DNA from: Actinomycetota bacterium
GTDB taxonomy: Bacteria; Actinomycetota; UBA4738; G016210805
NCBI GenBank assembly: GCA_016210805.1
Contig: JACQTL010000267.1
Location: 1 to 8,184 of the forward strand
Length of the DNA: 8,184 bases
Direction: 5' to 3'
Part shown: positions 1 to 6,051 of the stretch, piece after piece
How positions within the stretch are numbered: position 1 is the stretch's first letter
Layout: each line of letters begins with the position of its first letter
The notes under the pieces: model-generated
The model's input: only the letters and a program-made list of their open reading frames with translations
What the model was told of the DNA's origin: nothing
The model's database searches: none
Made by a program: the position numbers and the translations under genes

Positions 1-1
1 G

Positions 2-55
2 CCCACCCGCATCACCACGGTCCGGGGGGTCGGCTACCGCCTGGAGCGAGCCTAG
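2..55 (+). CDS. Response regulator, OmpR/PhoB family (C-terminal end only)
   Basis: Only the last 17 codons are in the window, reading PTRITTVRGVGYRLERA before a TAG stop. The TVRGVGYRL block is the characteristic wing and final strand of the OmpR/PhoB winged-helix DNA-binding domain, so the missing upstream part should hold a phosphoreceiver domain and the rest of the DNA-binding domain. The stop lies 2 bp before the histidine kinase start, so the two genes form one transcription unit and are almost certainly cognate partners. The direct repeats at 1306-1336 are a candidate binding site for this protein (inference). The N-terminal part and exact subfamily cannot be judged. Confidence 0.88.
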   Translation, partial: PTRITTVRGVGYRLERA

Positions 56-57
56 CC

Positions 58-1311
58 ATGGCCGCCCGGGCCCGGGCCGGGCGGGGCGAGCACCGCCGCC
101 GCCGCCGCTCGCTGGTCGTTGTCGTGGCCCTCTCGCTCCTGGCCGGAGCCCTGGCCGGGGGGGCGTTCTGGTGGATCCGCCGGGAGCGGCTGGAGGGCGC
201 CGCGCTCCGGAGCGTCGAGACGGCCCGGATCCAGCTCGAGTTCGCCGCGCAGAACCTCCCCGCCGAGCCGGCCGCCCGCGACCTCCGAAGCCTGGTGGAC
301 CAGCTCGGGGACCTCGACTTCGAGGCGGTCATCAGGGCGAACGGCGACGTTAGCAGCACGCGCCCCCTGTCGTTCGGGATCGGGCACGTCCCCTCCGAGC
401 TGGCCGCGCTGGTCGGGGACGGCGTGCTGGCCTACCAGCGCACCGACGTGAACGGTGCGCCCTACCTCGTGGTGGGGGGGCCCGCCGGGCCCGCGGAGGT
501 CTACATGTTCTTCCCGGAGTCGGAGCTTTCGAGCGGCATCACGATCCTGGGCCTCGGCCTGGTGGCGGGGTGGGCCGGCGCCGTCGTGGCCATGATCCTG
601 GTGGCCCTGGCCGGCCTCCAGTCCAGGGTCCGGGCCCTGTCCGAGGCCCGGGCCCGCGAGCGCCGGTTCACGTCCGACGTCGCGCACGAGCTCCGCACGC
701 CGCTGTCCGCGATCGTGGCCGAGGCCTCGCTGCTCCGGGAGGAGCTCGAGCGGCTCCCCCCCGAAGCCCGCCGCCCGGCCGAGCTCCTGGTCCAGGACGT
801 CGAGCGGCTCCGCCGCCTGGTCGAGGACCTCCTGGAGATCTCCAGGCTCGACGCGGGAGGCGAGGAGGTCCGGGTCGAGCCCGTCGACGTGGCCGCCCTG
901 GTCGAGGGCGTCGTGCGGGCCCGCGGGTGGAGCCCCCGGGTCGCGGTGGAGGGCGAGGCCGTGGTGGCCTCGACGGACCGCCGGCGCCTCGAGCGGATCG
1001 TCGCGAACCTGGTCGGCAACGCCCTCACGCACGGGGGCCGGGACGTCCGGGTCCGGATGGGCCGGGACGGCGCGGGGCTCGCCCTGGAGGTCTCCGACCG
1101 CGGTCCGGGGATCCCCCCGGACGCGCTCCCCCACCTGTTCGACCGGTTCTACAAGGCCGACCCGTCCCGGACGGGAACGGGGACCGGGCTCGGTCTGGCC
1201 ATCGCCCTCGAGAACGCCCGCCTGCTCGGCGGGGACATCGAGGTGCGGAGCGAGCCGGGGGCGGGGGCCACGTTCACCGTCCGCCTCCCGCAGGGCCCCC
1301 GCGGTCCGTGA
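58..1311 (+). CDS. Membrane sensor histidine kinase, partner of the upstream regulator
   Basis: A 417-residue sensor kinase that should autophosphorylate and pass phosphate to the response regulator encoded just upstream. A basic N-terminus (RRRRR near 13-17) precedes TM1 (about 18-40). An extracytoplasmic sensor follows (about 41-158), with a YLVVGGP stretch at 136-142 and an EVYMFFP stretch at 147-153 reminiscent of actinobacterial MtrB sensors. TM2 spans about 160-186. The H-box is ELRTP with phospho-accepting His210. The ATPase domain shows an N-box with Asn317 and Asn321, DRGPGIP at 347-353, FDRFYK at 361-366 and GTGTGLGL at 373-380, so the enzyme looks intact. Only about 24 residues separate TM2 from His210, leaving no room for a HAMP domain. 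The ATG at 58 follows the regulator's stop by 2 bp, with GGAG at 43-46 as a weak ribosome site. MtrB orthology is suggested by context but not proven. Confidence 0.94.
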   Translation: MAARARAGRGEHRRRRRSLVVVVALSLLAGALAGGAFWWIRRERLEGAALRSVETARIQLEFAAQNLPAEPAARDLRSLVDQLGDLDFEAVIRANGDVSSTRPLSFGIGHVPSELAALVGDGVLAYQRTDVNGAPYLVVGGPAGPAEVYMFFPESELSSGITILGLGLVAGWAGAVVAMILVALAGLQSRVRALSEARARERRFTSDVAHELRTPLSAIVAEASLLREELERLPPEARRPAELLVQDVERLRRLVEDLLEISRLDAGGEEVRVEPVDVAALVEGVVRARGWSPRVAVEGEAVVASTDRRRLERIVANLVGNALTHGGRDVRVRMGRDGAGLALEVSDRGPGIPPDALPHLFDRFYKADPSRTGTGTGLGLAIALENARLLGGDIEVRSEPGAGATFTVRLPQGPRGP

Positions 1312-1336
1312 CGGAACCGTTACGGGGCGGCGACGG
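1306..1336 (+). promoter_or_regulatory. Direct repeats with 11-bp period, candidate OmpR-family operator
   Basis: CCGTGACGG (1306-1314) and CCGTTACGG (1317-1325) differ at one base and start 11 bp apart. A weaker third copy, CGGCGACGG (1328-1336), keeps the same phase. The core can be read as GTGAC-N6-GTTAC-N6-GCGAC. Direct repeats one helical turn apart are the usual target of tandem OmpR/PhoB-family dimers, and from memory GTNAC-N6-GTNAC resembles the site described for actinobacterial MtrA. The block overlaps the kinase stop codon and lies about 60-90 bp before the lipoprotein start. No convincing -10 box is visible between it and that start. Its regulatory role is inferred. Confidence 0.5.
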
Positions 1337-1380
1337 GCGTGTTGCCCCCCGGTCCCAGGATCGAGGCGTGTACCGGATGG

Positions 1381-1390
1381 AAGGAGGAGG
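1381..1390 (+). promoter_or_regulatory. Strong Shine-Dalgarno of the GerMN lipoprotein gene
   Basis: AAGGAGGAGG lies 4 bp before the ATG at 1395 (effective spacing 5-8 bp depending on register). It fixes that start, because the same frame stays open far upstream in antiphase to the kinase gene. Confidence 0.8.
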
Positions 1391-1394
1391 AGCC

Positions 1395-2297
1395 ATGAAG
1401 CGCCTGCTGATCCTCGCGGCGGTGCTGGCAACGGTCGGAACGGCCTGCGCGAACGTGGGACCCGTCCCCGTGGACACGGTCGGGCCCGGCGACGGCGGCG
1501 GGACGACCACCCCGCCCCCCGGGCCGGGGACCGGGGAGCCCCCGCCAACGACGCAGCCGACGGGGTCGCCGTCGGGTGAGACCATGACCTTCGAGGTGTG
1601 GCTCTCCCGCGACGAGGCCCTGTTCATGACCCGCCGGACGGTGGCCTACGACCCCGGCATCGGGAGGGCCTCGATCGAGGCGCTCCTGGCCGGCCCCACG
1701 GCCAGGGAGTCGGCCACCAACGTGGGCACCGCGATCCCGGCCGGGACCAGGTTCCTGGGGCTCTCGATCGACGGGGGCGTGGCCACCGTCGACCTCTCGG
1801 GGGCCTACGAGTCGGGCGGCGGGTCGTTCTCGATGGCCATGCGCCTGGCCCAGGTCGTGTACACCCTCACCCAGTTCGACTCGATCGACGCCGTGTCCTT
1901 CCGGCTGGACGGCCGGCCGGTCGACGTGTTCTCCGGGGAGGGCCTGGTGCTCGATCACCCGGTGGGCCGGGACGACTACGCCGACCTGTTCCCGGTGATC
2001 CTGGTCGAGGACCCCATCATCGGCCAGCGGTTCTCTAGCGGGGACCCGATCTCGGGCGTGGCCAACGTGTTCGAGGCGAACGTCACGGTCGAGATCCGCG
2101 ACGCCGCCGACCACGTGCTGGCCCGGGGCTTCACCACCGCCACCTGCGGGACCGGCTGCTACGGCGACTTCACGATCTCGTTCGACTTCGACGTCGACGG
2201 GGAGCAGCCCGGGACCATCGTGGTGCACGACGACGACGCGGCCGGGACGGGAACCCCGCCCCACGTCGTGATCATCCCGGTGACGCTCGTTCCCTGA
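1395..2297 (+). CDS. GerMN-Gmad2 domain lipoprotein (LpqB-like position)
   Basis: A 300-residue predicted envelope lipoprotein. A short signal peptide (MKRLLILAAVLATVGTAC) places the lipidated cysteine at residue 18. The lipobox VGTAC has Gly at -3, which fits the relaxed pattern but is not the canonical Leu. A Pro/Gly/Thr-rich tether spans about 21-62. The GerMN domain covers about 64-183, with LLAGPT at 97-102. A Gmad2-like immunoglobulin fold follows at about 203-298 (DPIIGQRFSSGDPISG, then VFEANVTVEI). Cys251 and Cys255 sit in CGTGC and could form a disulfide or bind metal. GerMN domains occur in the spore germination protein GerM and in LpqB, which follows mtrAB and interacts with the MtrB sensor; LpqB carries a Gmad1 propeller instead. 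Role inferred: a partner or sensor accessory of the upstream kinase, or a cell-wall binding protein. The start is set by the strong ribosome site at 1381. Confidence 0.88.
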   Translation: MKRLLILAAVLATVGTACANVGPVPVDTVGPGDGGGTTTPPPGPGTGEPPPTTQPTGSPSGETMTFEVWLSRDEALFMTRRTVAYDPGIGRASIEALLAGPTARESATNVGTAIPAGTRFLGLSIDGGVATVDLSGAYESGGGSFSMAMRLAQVVYTLTQFDSIDAVSFRLDGRPVDVFSGEGLVLDHPVGRDDYADLFPVILVEDPIIGQRFSSGDPISGVANVFEANVTVEIRDAADHVLARGFTTATCGTGCYGDFTISFDFDVDGEQPGTIVVHDDDAAGTGTPPHVVIIPVTLVP

Positions 2298-2309
2298 AGC
2301 CGGCGCGCC

Positions 2310-2344
2310 GGACGCGGGGCGGGTCCCCTCCCCGCCCCGCGTCC
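2310..2344. terminator. Bidirectional hairpin terminator between convergent genes
   Basis: GGACGCGGGGCGGG (2310-2323) and CCCGCCCCGCGTCC (2331-2344) form a perfect 14-bp stem with a 7-base loop, TCCCCTC. It fills the 53-bp gap between the stop of the GerMN lipoprotein and the stop of the convergent phosphodiesterase. There is no T-tract on either side, as is common for hairpins in high-GC actinobacteria. A perfect palindrome CGGCGCGCCG (2301-2310) abuts the left arm. Placement between convergent stops makes a shared terminator the best reading. Confidence 0.78.
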
Positions 2345-2350
2345 CGCCGC

Positions 2351-3961
2351 TCAGTCCAGGTAGCCGAGGTCCTGGAGGTGGCGGGAGACCGCCTCCTCCT
2401 CCTCGGACGACAGGGGGGCCTCGTCCCCCGGGGCCGCGGACCATACGCCCTCCCCGTCCCCGGGGGGCGACCCCCCCGCCCTCGCCGCGGCGGTGGCCGG
2501 GACCATCTCGGGGAGGGCCCATCCGATGGGCTCCGAGGTCACGTGAGGCGGGATGGGGACGCCGAACGCCGCGAGGATCGTGGGGGCGACCTCCCAGATG
2601 GCCCGGTGCTCCCGCCTTCCGGGAACGATCCCCGGGCCCCTGGCCAGGAGGATCCCGTCCACCTCGTGTGAGCCGGACGCCCGCCCCCGCTCGGGGCGGA
2701 ACACCGGTCCGCCGTCCAGGCCCGACGTGGCCTCCCATCCACGGTAAAGGACGGCCATCACGTCCGGGAACCGCTCCCTGCCCGGACCCCAGGTGAACCG
2801 GTCCGACCGGAAGGCCATGGTCACGAGGGGCCGGCCCGTCTCGGGGTCCCGGAGCTCGGTGAGGGCCGCGGCCACGTCGGCGGCCAGGCCGTCGTCCGGG
2901 CGGGCCAGGGCGATACCGAAGATCCCGCAGTGGGGGAACCGCATCGCGTAGGCCAGGGTGCGGTCCCAGCGGACCAGGGGAGGCGCGGCGGCCGGGCGCC
3001 GACGGAGCCGGCGGAGGGCGGCCCACGCGGAGCGCTGGGCCCACCCGGGCACCAGGGAGACGGCCACCCGGCGGGCCGAGCGCCCGCCGGCCGCCTCCAG
3101 GAGGCCCCGCCCCTCCAGCCACGTGTTCACGGCGACCAGCCGCCCGGGGGGCGGCCCCTGCCCGTGGTCCGACGTGACCAGCACCAGGCGGTCGCCCGCC
3201 GCGTCCAGCAGGGTCTCCAGGGCCCGGTCCAAGTCCCGGTAGTAGGCGGCGGCGGCCCGGGCCCCGGGCGCGCCGTCCTCCCCTCGCAGCGCGGCGTCCA
3301 CCGCCGGCCAGGCCACGTGCAGCAGCCGGTCGGGCCCCACGAACACCACGCTCACCAGGTCGTGGCCGGAGGCCATGAGGTCCGCGCCGATCCGGGCCCG
3401 GAGCAGCGCAGCCTCACCCAGGCGGCCGGAGTACCGGCGGACCAGCCGGGGAGACAGCCGGGTCCGGACCGCGCCCGGGCCGGCCTCCACGTCGACCTCG
3501 TAGCCGGGGTAGGCGTCCAGGAACCCCGGCGGGTGGACCGCCCGCCGGGGATCGGTGGGTCCCATGAACCCGCTGACCATGACCCCGTTCAGCGGCTCGG
3601 GTGGGTGGGTCACCGGCATGTTCACCGAGGCCACCCGAAGGCCGGCGTCCGAGGCCAGGCGGAAGATCGTCGGGTGGGGCACGTCCCGGGCCGAGACCAG
3701 CCGGCCCCGGGGAGCCTCGGGGTCCCACAGGTCGGCCGGGCGGACGGTGGTCCAGTGGATCAGCCCGTGCCCCCGGGCCGGGACCCCGGTCATGAGGGAT
3801 ATCCATCCCGGCACGGTGAACCACGGGATCGTCGAGCGCAGCAGCCCGTGGGCGGCCGCCTCCTTCAGGGCGGCGTACGCCGGCATCAGCCCCCGCGCGG
3901 CCATGCCGTCCAGCAGCCGGAAGGTGGCGGCGTCGATGCCGATGTGCAGGACGCCGTTCAC
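2351..3961 (-). CDS. Type I phosphodiesterase/nucleotide pyrophosphatase family protein
   Basis: A 536-residue member of the alkaline phosphatase superfamily, predicted to hydrolyse phosphate mono- or diesters with two metal ions. The metal and nucleophile set is visible: Asp10 in GIDAAT, probable nucleophile Thr49 in WFTVPGW followed by TGVPARGHG, Asp211 and His215 in DRLLH, Asp265-His266 in SDHG, and His432 in SHEVDGILLARGPG. There is no signal peptide or membrane helix, so a cytoplasmic location is likely. A Gly/Pro-rich stretch (490-515) leads to an acidic C-terminal tail (SSEEEEAV) ending LGYLD, a tail type seen in many sulfatase and phosphodiesterase relatives. The start is GTG (3959-3961): the next codons upstream are TAC, GGC and then a TAG stop, so no other start is possible there. 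The ribosome site is weak (AGGG). It is the second gene of a unit with the M20 hydrolase, 47 bp away. The substrate is unknown. Confidence 0.9.
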   Translation of the reverse strand: MNGVLHIGIDAATFRLLDGMAARGLMPAYAALKEAAAHGLLRSTIPWFTVPGWISLMTGVPARGHGLIHWTTVRPADLWDPEAPRGRLVSARDVPHPTIFRLASDAGLRVASVNMPVTHPPEPLNGVMVSGFMGPTDPRRAVHPPGFLDAYPGYEVDVEAGPGAVRTRLSPRLVRRYSGRLGEAALLRARIGADLMASGHDLVSVVFVGPDRLLHVAWPAVDAALRGEDGAPGARAAAAYYRDLDRALETLLDAAGDRLVLVTSDHGQGPPPGRLVAVNTWLEGRGLLEAAGGRSARRVAVSLVPGWAQRSAWAALRRLRRRPAAAPPLVRWDRTLAYAMRFPHCGIFGIALARPDDGLAADVAAALTELRDPETGRPLVTMAFRSDRFTWGPGRERFPDVMAVLYRGWEATSGLDGGPVFRPERGRASGSHEVDGILLARGPGIVPGRREHRAIWEVAPTILAAFGVPIPPHVTSEPIGWALPEMVPATAAARAGGSPPGDGEGVWSAAPGDEAPLSSEEEEAVSRHLQDLGYLD

Positions 3962-4008
3962 GTAGCCCTAATCGTCACTCCCGGGCCGGCCCTTGACGCC
4001 CCTTCGGG

Positions 4009-5211
4009 TCAGCCGCCCGGCCGGGGGACTCCCCGCCCCAGGCGGGAGATCAGCGCGGCCAGCAGGGCGACCCGCGGGGTGACGCTCTTCAGGTCGAGCC
4101 ACTCGGCGGGCCCGTGGTCGTCGCCCCCCACCGGGCCCAGGCCGTCCAGGGTGGGGACCCCGGCCGCCGCCGTCTTGTTCGCGTCGGAGGCCCCGCCCGT
4201 CGCCGCGTCCCGGAGCTCGAACCCGAGCTCCCCGGCGATCGCGCGGGCCAGCTCGACCAGCGCGGCAACGGCCGGGGTCCGTTCCATGGGCGGATGCCCG
4301 GCCAGCTCCACGACGCTCGCCGTCGTGCCGGGGACCGTCGGGGACCCCGCCACCCGGCGGACCTCGGCCAGGGCCTCGGCGAAGGCGGCCCGGTCGAACG
4401 CCCGGACGTCCGCCTCGATCGAGCACCGGTCGGGGACCACGTTCGGCCGGGTCCCCCCCTCGATCACCCCGACGTTCACCGTCACGCCGGGCCACCGCCC
4501 GTTCAGCTCGTGCAGGGCCCGGACCTTGTGGGCCGCCTCCACGATGGCGCTCCGGCCCCGCTCCGGCTCGATCCCGGCGTGGGCGGCCCGGCCGGCCACC
4601 TCGATCCGGACGTCGGAGACGCCCTTGCGGGCCGACACGACGTCCCCGTTCTCGCGGGCGCCCTCCAGGACCAGGGCGGCGTCGGCCCCGGCGGCCAGCT
4701 CCGTGATGTGGGCACCGGAGAACGGCGAGCCGATCTCCTCGTCCGGGTTGCACACGAAGATCAGGCTGCGGAACCCGTCGAACCCGGCGTCCCGGAGGGC
4801 CCCGGCGGCGAAGAACCCGGCCAGGAGCCCGGCCTTCATGTCCGAGACCCCCGGGCCCCGGGCCCGGGTCCCCTCGATCCGGAACGGCCGCTCGGCCACG
4901 GTCCCCTCCGGGAACACGGTGTCCATGTGACCGACCAGGAGTAGCGCGGAGCCGTGGGGATCGCCGCCCGGGAGCGTGCCGACGACGAGGTCTCCGAGCC
5001 GAGGCCCCCCGCCGGACGGCTCGTGCGGGATGCGACGGACCTCCCAGCCCCCCTCCCGGAACCGCTCCTCGCAGGCGTCGGCGATGGCGTTCACGCCGTC
5101 GGGGGTGAACGAGCCGCAGTCCACGTTCACCATGGCCTCGAGCGCCTCGACGAACTCGCCGTGTCGACGCTCGATCGAGGCGGCCAGGTCCCGGGGGTGG
5201 GGGGGCTCCAT
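4009..5211 (-). CDS. M20-family metallopeptidase, glutamate carboxypeptidase-like
   Basis: A 400-residue zinc-dependent hydrolase of the M20/M25/M40 clan, most like CPG2-type glutamate carboxypeptidases. Visible residues: His95 and Asp97 in GHMDTVFP, Asp124 in GPGVSDMKAG, Glu158-Glu159 in NPDEEIGS (general base and metal ligand), Glu183 in LEGAREN, and His366 in DDHGPAEW. The lid/dimerisation domain spans about 192-303 and holds His211 in GRAAHAGIEPERG, the histidine expected to reach the partner's active site. There is no signal peptide, so it is probably cytosolic and acts on an N-acyl amino acid, a peptide or a folate-like amide. The frame also opens at an ATG at 5253, but a TATACT box ending 8 bp before the ATG at 5211 would place transcription start at or next to that codon, so I chose 5211 as a leaderless start. 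The phosphodiesterase gene follows after 47 bp. Confidence 0.9.
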   Translation of the reverse strand: MEPPHPRDLAASIERRHGEFVEALEAMVNVDCGSFTPDGVNAIADACEERFREGGWEVRRIPHEPSGGGPRLGDLVVGTLPGGDPHGSALLLVGHMDTVFPEGTVAERPFRIEGTRARGPGVSDMKAGLLAGFFAAGALRDAGFDGFRSLIFVCNPDEEIGSPFSGAHITELAAGADAALVLEGARENGDVVSARKGVSDVRIEVAGRAAHAGIEPERGRSAIVEAAHKVRALHELNGRWPGVTVNVGVIEGGTRPNVVPDRCSIEADVRAFDRAAFAEALAEVRRVAGSPTVPGTTASVVELAGHPPMERTPAVAALVELARAIAGELGFELRDAATGGASDANKTAAAGVPTLDGLGPVGGDDHGPAEWLDLKSVTPRVALLAALISRLGRGVPRPGG

Positions 5212-5219
5212 CGCGGGGC

Positions 5220-5225
5220 AGTATA
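5220..5225 (-). promoter_or_regulatory. -10 box TATACT for the M20 hydrolase unit
   Basis: Read on the minus strand the sequence is TATACT, five of six matches to TATAAT and a rare AT-rich island here. Only 8 bases separate it from the ATG at 5211, so transcription should begin at or within about 2 bases of the start codon, giving a leaderless mRNA. No good -35 hexamer sits at the usual spacing. Leaderless starts behind TANNNT boxes are common in actinobacteria. Confidence 0.6.
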
Positions 5226-5234
5226 GGGGCCGGG

Positions 5235-5240
5235 TAGGAT
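5235..5240 (+). promoter_or_regulatory. Candidate -10 box TAGGAT for the acyltransferase
   Basis: TAGGAT fits the TANNNT pattern and ends 11 bp before the ATG at 5252, which would give a leader of only about 4-5 bases. It is divergent from the TATACT box on the other strand, with 9 bp between them, so the two promoters would share one short region. No -35 match is evident. Confidence 0.4.
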
Positions 5241-5251
5241 GGCCCACCGCC

Positions 5252-5944
5252 ATGGGGGGGAGCCGGATCGGCCGGGGCCGGATGCGAGACGACGCCTGGT
5301 GGACGGTGGGCTACCACACCGTCGGATGGGCCTTCCGGGCGTGCTTCCGGCTCAGGGTGCACCACCTCGATCGGGTGCCCCTCGAGGGCTCGGCCCTCAT
5401 CGCCTGCAACCACATCAGCGTCCTGGACTCGGTGGCCCTGGGCATCGCCGTCTCGTGGGTGGGCCGGACCGTCCGGTTCCTGGCCGCGGCGGAGGCCTTC
5501 AACACGCCGGTGATCGGGTGGGGCCTCCGGGCGGTCCGCCAGATCCCGATCAAGAGGGGAGCCAGCGACTGGGCCGCCCTGGAGGAGGCCGCCGCGGTGA
5601 TCCGGGACGGCGCCCTGGCCGGGATCTTCCCGGAGGGCCGGGTGGCAGACGAGGCCGGGCTCCCCGAGCGGGGCCGCAAGGGCGTCGCCCGCCTGGCCCT
5701 CGCTGCGGGGGTCCCGGTGGTCCCCGTGGCCGTGTGGGGGACCCAGGTCCGCTGGCCGAAGACGGGTTTCACGCTGGAGGGGCCGATCCGGCCGGTGGTC
5801 GCCGTCGTGATCGGCGAGCCGATCGCCGTGGAGGGCGAGGCCCGGGACCCCCGGGCCGTGGCCGGGCTCACCGAGAGGATCATGGGAGACATCCGGGAGC
5901 TCCTCGAGGAGGCCAGGGCCCTGGCCCCCTACGAGCCCGCGTAG
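5252..5944 (+). CDS. plsC: 1-acyl-sn-glycerol-3-phosphate acyltransferase family protein
   Basis: A 230-residue PlsC-type acyltransferase, expected to move an acyl chain onto the sn-2 position of lysophosphatidic acid to make phosphatidic acid at the inner membrane face. The family blocks appear in order: NHISVLD (53-59, catalytic His54 and Asp59), IPIKRG (98-103), FPEGR (126-130) and VPVVPV (154-159). The length is normal for a single-domain member and there is no clear transmembrane helix. The substrate could also be another lysolipid or a mannosylated lipid, since family members vary. The start is uncertain: ATG at 5252 fits the TAGGAT box and a near-leaderless transcript, while ATG at 5282 (MRDDAWW) gives a 220-residue protein that begins where homologues often do. 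Neither has a good ribosome site. The gene is divergent from the M20 hydrolase and 107 bp upstream of the MFS gene. Confidence 0.88.
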   Translation: MGGSRIGRGRMRDDAWWTVGYHTVGWAFRACFRLRVHHLDRVPLEGSALIACNHISVLDSVALGIAVSWVGRTVRFLAAAEAFNTPVIGWGLRAVRQIPIKRGASDWAALEEAAAVIRDGALAGIFPEGRVADEAGLPERGRKGVARLALAAGVPVVPVAVWGTQVRWPKTGFTLEGPIRPVVAVVIGEPIAVEGEARDPRAVAGLTERIMGDIRELLEEARALAPYEPA

Positions 5945-5993
5945 GGGGACGGCAGCCCCGCATCGCACGCCCCCGCCGAGCGGGCCGGCGCGC

Positions 5994-6023
5994 TTCCCAT
6001 CGGCTCCGCGGGTGGGCCACAAT
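5994..6023 (+). promoter_or_regulatory. Weak candidate promoter for the MFS transporter gene
   Basis: TTCCCA (5994-5999) and CACAAT (6018-6023) each match the sigma-70 hexamers at four of six positions, with an 18-bp spacer. They lie in the 107-bp gap between the acyltransferase stop and the transporter start. Transcription would begin near 6030, leaving a leader of about 20 bases that contains the ribosome site. The match is weak in such GC-rich DNA. Read-through from the acyltransferase is the alternative. Confidence 0.3.
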
Positions 6024-6040
6024 CACCCGGGCAGCGAGGG

Positions 6041-6051
6041 GGAGGGGGGAG
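6041..6051 (+). promoter_or_regulatory. Ribosome binding site deciding the MFS start
   Basis: The purine run GGAGGGGGGAG directly precedes the ATG at 6052. The same frame is open back past 5300, where it is only a shadow of the acyltransferase gene, so this site fixes the true start. Confidence 0.7.

Noticed and set aside
1342..1376. TTGCCC as a -35 box with TACCGG as -10 before the GerMN lipoprotein
   Set aside because: The spacer would be 23 bp and the -10 lacks the final T, so it does not support a promoter call.
52..1548. Minus-strand open frame of 498 codons opposite the histidine kinase
   Set aside because: It has no recognisable motif, is low-complexity, and lies opposite a complete kinase with all catalytic boxes.
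1320..3122. Minus-strand open frame of 600 codons across the lipoprotein gene and the phosphodiesterase gene
   Set aside because: It is a Gly/Arg/Pro-rich shadow frame that crosses the convergent terminator hairpin. Both overlapped genes have recognisable families.
3983..3992. Palindrome GGGCCGGCCC between the M20 and phosphodiesterase genes
   Set aside because: Ten-base GC palindromes arise often by chance at this base composition, and with no loop it cannot form a useful terminator hairpin.
4976..5251. N-terminal extension of the acyltransferase frame back to 4976
   Set aside because: It would overlap the M20 hydrolase coding region on the other strand and adds low-complexity sequence absent from PlsC enzymes. 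Starts at 5252 or 5282 fit better.
5212..5253. Upstream ATG at 5253 for the M20 hydrolase (14 extra residues)
   Set aside because: The TATACT -10 box lies inside this extension, and the extra residues are not part of the family fold.
3968..6022. Very long minus-strand open frame of 684 codons overlapping the M20 hydrolase and the acyltransferase
   Set aside because: The translation is low-complexity Arg/Gly/Pro/Ala with no domain. It is antiphase to two genes with intact catalytic motifs, as expected in very GC-rich DNA where stops are rare.
6010..6051. Possible G-quadruplex in the leader of the MFS gene from several G-runs
   Set aside because: Four GGG tracts with short loops cannot be drawn without a loop of about 12 bases. 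G-runs of this kind are frequent throughout the window.
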